Below are positions 59,019-64,000 of a DNA stretch of 64,000 bases, one piece after another (position 1 is the stretch's first letter; each line of letters starts with the position of its first letter). A model generated the notes under the pieces. The model searched no databases. It saw nothing but the letters and a program-made list of their open reading frames with translations, and was not told where the DNA came from. A program made the position numbers and the translations under genes. Origin of the DNA: Chloroflexota bacterium (GTDB taxonomy: Bacteria > Chloroflexota > Anaerolineae > Anaerolineales > E44-bin32); NCBI GenBank assembly GCA_022561385.1, contig JADFRG010000006.1, positions 36,784 to 100,783 of the forward strand, written 5' to 3'.

Positions 59019-61257
59019 GATCGGTTCGTCCCTGGATCCCCCGTAGAACTTTTTCGGCGGTCAGTGGCAAGTCTCGAATGCGTGCGCCGACTGCATCATA
59101 AATAGCGTTGGCGATGGCTGGGGCAACCGGTGGCAGAGTCATTTCGCCAATGCCCTGAAAGCTGCTCCCCTCCTCTTCCAGGGATACGTTCTTGAGCTCG
59201 ACTGGAGTGTCGAGAAACGAGGGGAGCATGTAGTCTGACAAATTCGGGTTGGTGATCTGGCCACCGTCGATGGCGACCTCTTCCAGTAACGAGGCGCCCA
59301 TTCCAAAGATCACGTTGCCGTCGTTCTGCAGACCGGCCAGGGTCGGGTTAACCACCCGCCCGGCAAACGAAGCCGAGTGGTAACGCAACACTGTGACCTT
59401 ACCGGTCTGCGTATCGACTTCGACCTCGCAAGCGCCAGCCCCTTGATGCCAATCGGGCGTAGAAATGCCCTGTCCAGTATCCGGATCAAGTTTGCCCTCG
59501 TTCGTTGAATACTTCCCCGTCGCCGTAAGCGCATCGATATTGTTGCGGCCTAACACTTCGGTATAGGGTATGCGCGCCTGCGGTTGGGTGGTGACAAACA
59601 CATATCCATCCGCGACAGAGAGGTCATCTGGGGACCACTCAAGGATGGGAGCGGCGGCCTCGGCCAACTGCTGGCGCAACGAGGCCGCGCCGTCGAGCAC
59701 GGCGTTGCCCATCATGTGAGTGCTGCGGCTGGAGGCGGTTTGGGCATCCGGCGGCGTCTCGGCCGTATCCGGCCCTGTCACCGCCAGGACCTCGATGGGT
59801 ACTCCTAAAGCCTCGGCGGCAATCTGCGCCAGAGCGGTGTGCCCGCCCTGGCCCATTTCCACCGTGCTGACGAACAAGGTAACACGCCCCTCGGCGTCAA
59901 GCTCGATCCGGCATTCTGAATATGAGTTGGCGATGGTATTTTTCATCATCACCGCCAACCCGCGCCCTCGCTTTTTTATGGTTCCGTTATCGGATTGAAG
60001 CGGTTCGTGCCAACCGAGCCCGTATGCGGCCGCCTCCAGGCATTCGACAAAGTGGATGTCGTGCAGCCGCTCTCCGGTGGCGAAAAGGTCATCCGTGCGC
60101 AGTAAGTTCTTCGTCCTCAATTCAAGCGGGTCAATACCCAAAAGGTGGGCAATGGTATCCATGTGAGACTCGTGCGCAAAGACGCCTTGGGAACTCATCG
60201 CGCCGCGATAGGCGGCTGCAATGGGCAGATTGGTGTAGATGCCGTATGAGTCCACGTGCACGGCTGGGATACGGTATGGGCCGATGGCGCGAAGCATCCC
60301 TGCCGGCACCAGATGGGCGCTAGACGAGGCATAAGCGCCTCCGTTCCAATAAATACTCACCTCACGTGCGGTAAACGTGCCATCGAACTTGACGCCGGAT
60401 TTAATCATGATTTTGGCGGCATGTTTGGTGACCGTTACAAATTCCTCAGCACGTGTCATCATCAGCTTGACCGGCCGGTTACCGACTTTCCAGGCCAGTG
60501 CGGCTGCCATGGGCTGTATGCGGACGTTGCCTTTCCCCCCAAAACCGCCTCCCAGTGGCGGGACGATGACGCGAACATTTTCCAGATCCAGGTCGAAAAT
60601 CGCGCCCAGAACACGGCGCACAGTGTAAGGGGATTGGGAGCCTGTCCATACCGTCAGCTTGCCCTCTTTCCATCGCGCGGTAGCCACGTGGGTCTCTAGT
60701 GAGGCCTGTTGAGCCATCGGGCTGCTGAAAACCTCTTCGACTATTTCATCCGCGGCGGCGAAGCCGGCGTCAATATCCCCGCGGCGCAGCTTGGAGTGAC
60801 GCACTATGTTGTCGGGGGATGCCTCGTGCAATATTGGGGCGCCGGGCAACATGGCCTGCTCGGCGTCGAAAACGGCCGAAAGTTCTTCGTATTCCAGCTC
60901 AATCAAATCCATGGCTTGGTCGGCGACCGCAGCCGATTCGGCTGCAATGAGAGCAAGGGGCTCGCCGATGTATCGAATGCGATCGCCGGCAACAATAGGT
61001 TGATCCTGGATGGGTGAGCCGAAGTGCAAGTTCGGCTTGTCGTCACCGGCAAAATCCGCGGCGGTTACTATGGCCACGACACCCGGCAATCGCTCAGCCG
61101 CGCTTACGTCGAGCTTCATAACATGTGCGTGCGGCACGCGGCTACGGAAAATCTTGCCCACCAACATGTCAGGTAGTTTCAGGTTGGACGGGTAGGGGAC
61201 TGTGCCCGTGACTCGCGCGACCGAATCGAGCATGGGAACTGATTTACCGACGGCCAT
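59008..61257 (-). CDS. Xanthine dehydrogenase family molybdopterin-binding subunit (operon 2)
   Basis: 749 residues. Motifs VPPLGGGFGGKGN, LPIAAAYRGAMSSQGVFAHE and FQGIGEMTLPPVAPAI (catalytic Glu near the C-terminus). The active-site stretch differs from that of operon 1 (AAAYRGAMSSQ against SGSYRAFGATH), so the two enzymes should have different substrates. The CODH loop is again absent. Confidence 0.93.
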   Translation of the reverse strand: MAVGKSVPMLDSVARVTGTVPYPSNLKLPDMLVGKIFRSRVPHAHVMKLDVSAAERLPGVVAIVTAADFAGDDKPNLHFGSPIQDQPIVAGDRIRYIGEPLALIAAESAAVADQAMDLIELEYEELSAVFDAEQAMLPGAPILHEASPDNIVRHSKLRRGDIDAGFAAADEIVEEVFSSPMAQQASLETHVATARWKEGKLTVWTGSQSPYTVRRVLGAIFDLDLENVRVIVPPLGGGFGGKGNVRIQPMAAALAWKVGNRPVKLMMTRAEEFVTVTKHAAKIMIKSGVKFDGTFTAREVSIYWNGGAYASSSAHLVPAGMLRAIGPYRIPAVHVDSYGIYTNLPIAAAYRGAMSSQGVFAHESHMDTIAHLLGIDPLELRTKNLLRTDDLFATGERLHDIHFVECLEAAAYGLGWHEPLQSDNGTIKKRGRGLAVMMKNTIANSYSECRIELDAEGRVTLFVSTVEMGQGGHTALAQIAAEALGVPIEVLAVTGPDTAETPPDAQTASSRSTHMMGNAVLDGAASLRQQLAEAAAPILEWSPDDLSVADGYVFVTTQPQARIPYTEVLGRNNIDALTATGKYSTNEGKLDPDTGQGISTPDWHQGAGACEVEVDTQTGKVTVLRYHSASFAGRVVNPTLAGLQNDGNVIFGMGASLLEEVAIDGGQITNPNLSDYMLPSFLDTPVELKNVSLEEEGSSFQGIGEMTLPPVAPAIANAIYDAVGARIRDLPLTAEKVLRGIQGRTDHER

Positions 61258-62101
61258 TACGGAGCTCCTCTAATGCACGAACCACGTGGATGCGAATCAT
61301 CTGGGTTCGATACCAGGCAGAGCCACGGATATCCTCCAGGGTATCGATGTTATCCGCGTAGCCAGCCGCAATCTCGCCTATCAGCTCATCCGTCAAAGCC
61401 TGACCCCGCGCCAGATTTTCCACCGCTGGCAGCCGCTGGGGCACTTCTGATGCCGCGCCTACCGCCACACGCAAATCCGTACAGGTTTCGGCCTCAAATG
61501 CTGCGATCGCTGCGACGCAGGCACAAGGCCGATCTTCCGATGAGCGGCTCCTGTATTTCAGATAGGTTGTGCGGCTGCCAGGAGCGCTCGCGGGAATAAA
61601 GACGTCTGTGATCAACTCGTCGGGTTCAAGGTCGGTCGTGTAAAAGCCGATGAGAAAGTCCTCCAGCGGAATGGTGCGCTCGCCACGTAGGCTGGTGGCG
61701 GTTACTTGCGTCCCGAGCGCGAGCAGTGCGGTGGGCGGATCCGAAGCGTAATCGGCCTCCGCCAGATTGCCGCCCAGGGTGGCCTGATTGCGGACGCGTA
61801 TGTTGCCGACCTCGCCGGAAGCCTGCGCCAGGAGCGGGAAATGGGTCTGGATGACCAACGAGCGTTCCATATCGCGCAAGGTCGTCAGTGGGCCGACGTG
61901 TATACCGTCAGGCTCTGAGCGAATGTAGGCCAGATCGGGTATCCGCCCGACGCTGACCAGCACCGTCGGGGCAATCAATTTCTGTTGAAGCATCAGAACG
62001 ATGGCCGTGCCGCCTGCCAGAACTTTGGCCTCGTCGCCATGTTGGGCGAGCGCCTTCAAAGCGCCGGGCAACGAGTCCGGCTGCAACAACTCAAAACTCA
62101 T
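61244..62101 (-). CDS. FAD-binding subunit of molybdenum hydroxylase (operon 2)
   Basis: 285 residues; FAD motifs VLAGGTAIVLMLQQK and TLGGNLAEADYASD. ATG 62101 overlaps the CoxG stop by four bases, and its end overlaps the Mo-subunit gene by 14. The strong overlaps along this operon indicate coupled translation. Confidence 0.94.
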   Translation of the reverse strand: MSFELLQPDSLPGALKALAQHGDEAKVLAGGTAIVLMLQQKLIAPTVLVSVGRIPDLAYIRSEPDGIHVGPLTTLRDMERSLVIQTHFPLLAQASGEVGNIRVRNQATLGGNLAEADYASDPPTALLALGTQVTATSLRGERTIPLEDFLIGFYTTDLEPDELITDVFIPASAPGSRTTYLKYRSRSSEDRPCACVAAIAAFEAETCTDLRVAVGAASEVPQRLPAVENLARGQALTDELIGEIAAGYADNIDTLEDIRGSAWYRTQMIRIHVVRALEELRNGRR

Positions 62102-62553
62102 GCCGTCTCTCCCGCGTCTATTTTCTCCTGCATGCAGCTCCCAAATGCGGCCGCCATCTTCTTGGCCGTGCTTTGGGCAACGGCTTGTCCGAACTGTGCC
62201 AGCCGGCCGCGCACATTTGCATCGATGGTGTAGGTAACTTCGGTCCCGTCTGCGAGGGATTTTAGGATCGAGGTGAATGTGGCCTTGACTTGCGATGCAT
62301 TGCGGCGGTCGTCAGCTACGATTTCGGCGACTAAGCGGTGGGGGGGCTCAAGTTCTAGCAGCGTCACCGTGCCGCCGAACGCGGCTTTGATCGGGCCGAC
62401 CTTGATTTGCAGCTCTCCTCGGTAGCTCTTTGTGTCGATGGTCTCGAGCGCACTAACGCCTGGAATGCATTGAGACATTTCTTCGATATTGAGCAGATAG
62501 TCCCACACGGTGCGGATGGGTGCCTCTAAGGTGAATGAACCTTCGATCTTCAT
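62098..62553 (-). CDS. CoxG/SRPBCC family protein (operon 2)
   Basis: 151 residues: FTLEAPIRTVWDYLLNIEEMSQCIPGVSAL, then YRGELQIKVGPIKAAFGGTV. Here CoxG is first in its operon, whereas in operon 1 it is last, yet both molybdenum hydroxylases carry one. The 139 bases between it and the upstream GntR gene contain no gene. Confidence 0.9.
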   Translation of the reverse strand: MKIEGSFTLEAPIRTVWDYLLNIEEMSQCIPGVSALETIDTKSYRGELQIKVGPIKAAFGGTVTLLELEPPHRLVAEIVADDRRNASQVKATFTSILKSLADGTEVTYTIDANVRGRLAQFGQAVAQSTAKKMAAAFGSCMQEKIDAGETA

Positions 62554-62692
62554 AAGTTGCTCCGAAATGGCTCAACCGATCCAGGCATCGGTTCCGAAGG
62601 ACGGCATTCCCGGTGAAAGTGCACTACCGGCGCGAATTTCTGCTCCAGAAGTGCCCATTCTTGCGGGAGCACGAGTAGGGGCGGCGGCCATC

Positions 62693-63445
62693 TCACGTTT
62701 CCCGTTTTACCTCGAACGATATCCGGCTCCGGTCACCACGAAATCTCAGCCGTGAGTACTCGATCGGGCGGCCGTCCTCCAAATAGGCCAGACTATGAAG
62801 GAAGTGAATCGGAGCACCGAGGGGAATGCCCAGCAGCTTCGCCTCGTGTTCGTCGGCTGAGGAAGCCTCCAGGGTGCGCGTCGCCCTGGCCAAACGCAGG
62901 CCGTAATCCTGTTCGAGGACATCGTAAAGTGGGCGGTTTATCAGGTCCTTGGCCAATAGGCCCGGGCACAGGGCTTCACTGAGATAGGTGAAGGCCAAAA
63001 CGAATGGTTCACCCTCCACTTCGCCAAGACGCTTGAGGTAGAACACATCGTCTCCGTGCGACAAGTTGAGCTTCGTCAGCAGCCGCCCGCGGGCCGGCAT
63101 CGACTCCTGAGACAATAGCCGTGTCGAGAAGAGGACGTCTATCTCCCGCATATCCTCGGCGAAACTGGTAAAGTGCTGAGCCAGGCGAAGAGCAGGAGGG
63201 GACTTGCTGACGTAGGTTCCGTGGCCCTGCACGCGGTGCAGGCGACCTTCGTTGACCAGGCTGCCAATCGCCTGTCGCACCGTCCCGCGGCTAAGGCCCA
63301 GCTCCTGGCTGATGGCCAGCTCGGGGGGGAGCTTGCTGCCGGCTGGATAGGTGCCGTTGCGAATCAGCAGTGCCAGCTCCTCCTTCAATTGATAATAGAG
63401 AGGAGTTGGGCTGTTCCGGTCGATTATAAAAGGCAGATCTTCCAT
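62693..63445 (-). CDS. GntR-family regulator, HutC/UTRA type
   Basis: 250 residues: winged helix (LYYQLKEELALLIRNGTYPAGSKLPPE, LSRGTVRQAIGSLVNEGRLHRVQGHGTYV) and a C-terminal UTRA effector domain (RATRTLEASSADEHEAKLLGIPLGAPIHFL). It lies upstream of operon 2 on the same strand and probably represses it and itself. Three GTATWGT-like boxes lie directly in front of its start. Confidence 0.93.
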   Translation of the reverse strand: MEDLPFIIDRNSPTPLYYQLKEELALLIRNGTYPAGSKLPPELAISQELGLSRGTVRQAIGSLVNEGRLHRVQGHGTYVSKSPPALRLAQHFTSFAEDMREIDVLFSTRLLSQESMPARGRLLTKLNLSHGDDVFYLKRLGEVEGEPFVLAFTYLSEALCPGLLAKDLINRPLYDVLEQDYGLRLARATRTLEASSADEHEAKLLGIPLGAPIHFLHSLAYLEDGRPIEYSRLRFRGDRSRISFEVKRET

Positions 63446-63447
63446 TG

Positions 63448-63482
63448 ACTATACAACCAGACAATACGCCCGGCAACTATAC
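63448..63482 (-). promoter_or_regulatory. Three direct boxes upstream of the HutC-type regulator
   Basis: Plus-strand boxes ACTATAC (63448), ACAATAC (63461) and ACTATAC (63476), 13 and 15 bases apart. On the minus strand the nearest reads TATAGT two bases before the ATG, so it may double as a -10 or as an operator. They fit a self-binding site for the GntR protein. Confidence 0.4.
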
Positions 63483-63707
63483 CACTCGGTCCCGACCCGT
63501 CAAGGTCGTCCGCGGCGGGAACGAACCGCGGACATATGGGCAGCGACCGGGCGGAAAGAGGGCCGATGCCGGGTGCATAGGAATTGGGTCCGGGTAGGGG
63601 AGACGGCCACCCGATTCGTATTCACATTCGCGACCGCGCTGCCCGCCCGTGGCGCCTCCACCTCGCCGCTCGGCCCTCGACAGCAGGCCATCCCGCGAAT
63701 TTGAGGT

Positions 63708-63736
63708 ACAATGCTACAATTAGACAATGGGACAAT
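63708..63736 (+). repeat. Four ACAAT boxes at exact 8-bp period
   Basis: ACAAT occurs at 63708, 63716, 63724 and 63732, each followed by three variable bases. The array ends 44 bases before the YtrA-like gene. Two copies read TACAAT, a good -10 hexamer. A related AGACAATA lies near the divergent HutC-type gene. The rest of the 335-base divergent spacer shows no gene. Confidence 0.55.
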
Positions 63737-63780
63737 AGACCGGCTCTGACCTTCGAAGTTTCACTTCCAGGACGCGCGTG

Positions 63781-64000
63781 ATGGAGCTTGACTTCCGTAC
63801 GCATATCCCGATCTACTTCCAAATCGTGGACCAGATCCAGAAACGGATCGATGCCGGGGAACTTAAGCTTGGCGATCAACTGCCGACGGTGCGCGAACTG
63901 GCGGACGAGCTGGAAGTGAACTTCAACACGGTCGCCAGGGCCTATCGGAAGCTGGATGCATCCGGCTCGATTTCCACGCAGCAAGGCCGCGGCACCTATG
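63781..64000 (+). CDS. YtrA-type GntR regulator, 3' end beyond window
   Basis: 73 codons are present before the edge: MELDFRTHIPIYFQIVDQIQ, then a winged helix with LKLGDQLPTVRELADELEVN, FNTVARAYRKLD and QQGRGTY. This is the short GntR subfamily, usually about 120 residues and often beside ABC transporter genes. It is divergent from the HutC-type regulator. The ATG at 63781 is the only sensible start; no strong ribosome site is visible. Confidence 0.85.
   Translation, partial: MELDFRTHIPIYFQIVDQIQKRIDAGELKLGDQLPTVRELADELEVNFNTVARAYRKLDASGSISTQQGRGTY

Noticed and set aside
61300..61320. tRNA-like GGTTCGA motif
   Set aside because: It lies inside the FAD-subunit gene and no cloverleaf can be drawn around it. 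No tRNA was found anywhere in the window.
1..64000. CRISPR array, IS element or prophage
   Set aside because: No regularly spaced repeats longer than the short operator-type repeats, no transposase or integrase motif and no terminal inverted repeats were seen.

Overview
This is a GC-rich bacterial chromosome window with tightly packed, often overlapping operons. It has no rRNA, tRNA, CRISPR array, phage or insertion sequence that I can recognise. Several traits suggest a heterotrophic, aerobic or facultative member of the Chloroflexota, possibly of the Anaerolineae or SAR202 type. These are the caa3-type oxidase, several xanthine-dehydrogenase-family operons, LLM-class flavin enzymes, lipoprotein solute-binding proteins with V/E/P-rich linkers, and a giant Ser/Thr kinase-AAA-TPR protein. 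This assignment is inference from gene content only.

Layout. 1-2.8 kb: caa3-type cytochrome c oxidase (ctaC, partial ctaD). 2.8-4.9 kb: a ThiO-like oxidase, a moxR remnant, and an OsmC-family gene interrupted by an in-frame UGA at its peroxidatic cysteine position, probably a selenoprotein. 4.9-9.3 kb: a sugar-type ABC importer. 9.5-11.3 kb: an SDR and lipoyl synthase. 11.5-25.2 kb: a pentaheme cytochrome, a tandem serine hydrolase, the giant kinase, a VapBC pair, an unusual MBL-lysyl oxidase lipoprotein, an EEP-family protein and a DUF1501/DUF1800 pair. 25.3-33 kb: housekeeping genes (csaA with an amber codon, FNR, gmk, fmdB, tmk, an R3H/AAA protein) and an LLM oxidoreductase. 33.1-42.6 kb (minus strand): a catabolic operon. 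In transcription order it holds an FCD-type GntR regulator, an LLM flavin enzyme, an M29/NicX-like protein, a cupin, a class II aldolase family protein, a three-subunit molybdenum hydroxylase, an HWSNPP-type hydroxyacyl-CoA dehydrogenase family protein and CoxG. 42.9-57.7 kb (plus strand): three importers in series (Liv type, Phn type, ECF type), then a HypE-like protein and a class V aminotransferase resembling pyridoxamine-pyruvate transaminase. 57.8-63.4 kb (minus strand): a second molybdenum hydroxylase operon with CoxG, a HAD protein and a HutC-type GntR regulator. A YtrA-like GntR gene starts at the right edge.

How the genes may work together. The class V aminotransferase, the HWSNPP dehydrogenase and the class II aldolase family protein belong to the families that hold three enzymes of Mesorhizobium-type vitamin B6 degradation. 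They sit beside molybdenum hydroxylases, an M29/NicX-like possible ring-cleavage enzyme and three importers. My main hypothesis is an undescribed pathway for uptake and breakdown of vitamin B6 or a related N-heterocycle. The evidence is family-level resemblance recalled from memory plus gene order, so the substrate is not established.

Damage and recoding. The window holds four interrupted or truncated genes: osmC (UGA, probably recoded), moxR (truncated), csaA (amber) and the ECF S component (deletion plus frameshift). The last three could be real decay or assembly/read errors. A recurring design feature is a stem-loop directly after the first, substrate-binding gene of each of the four transport operons.
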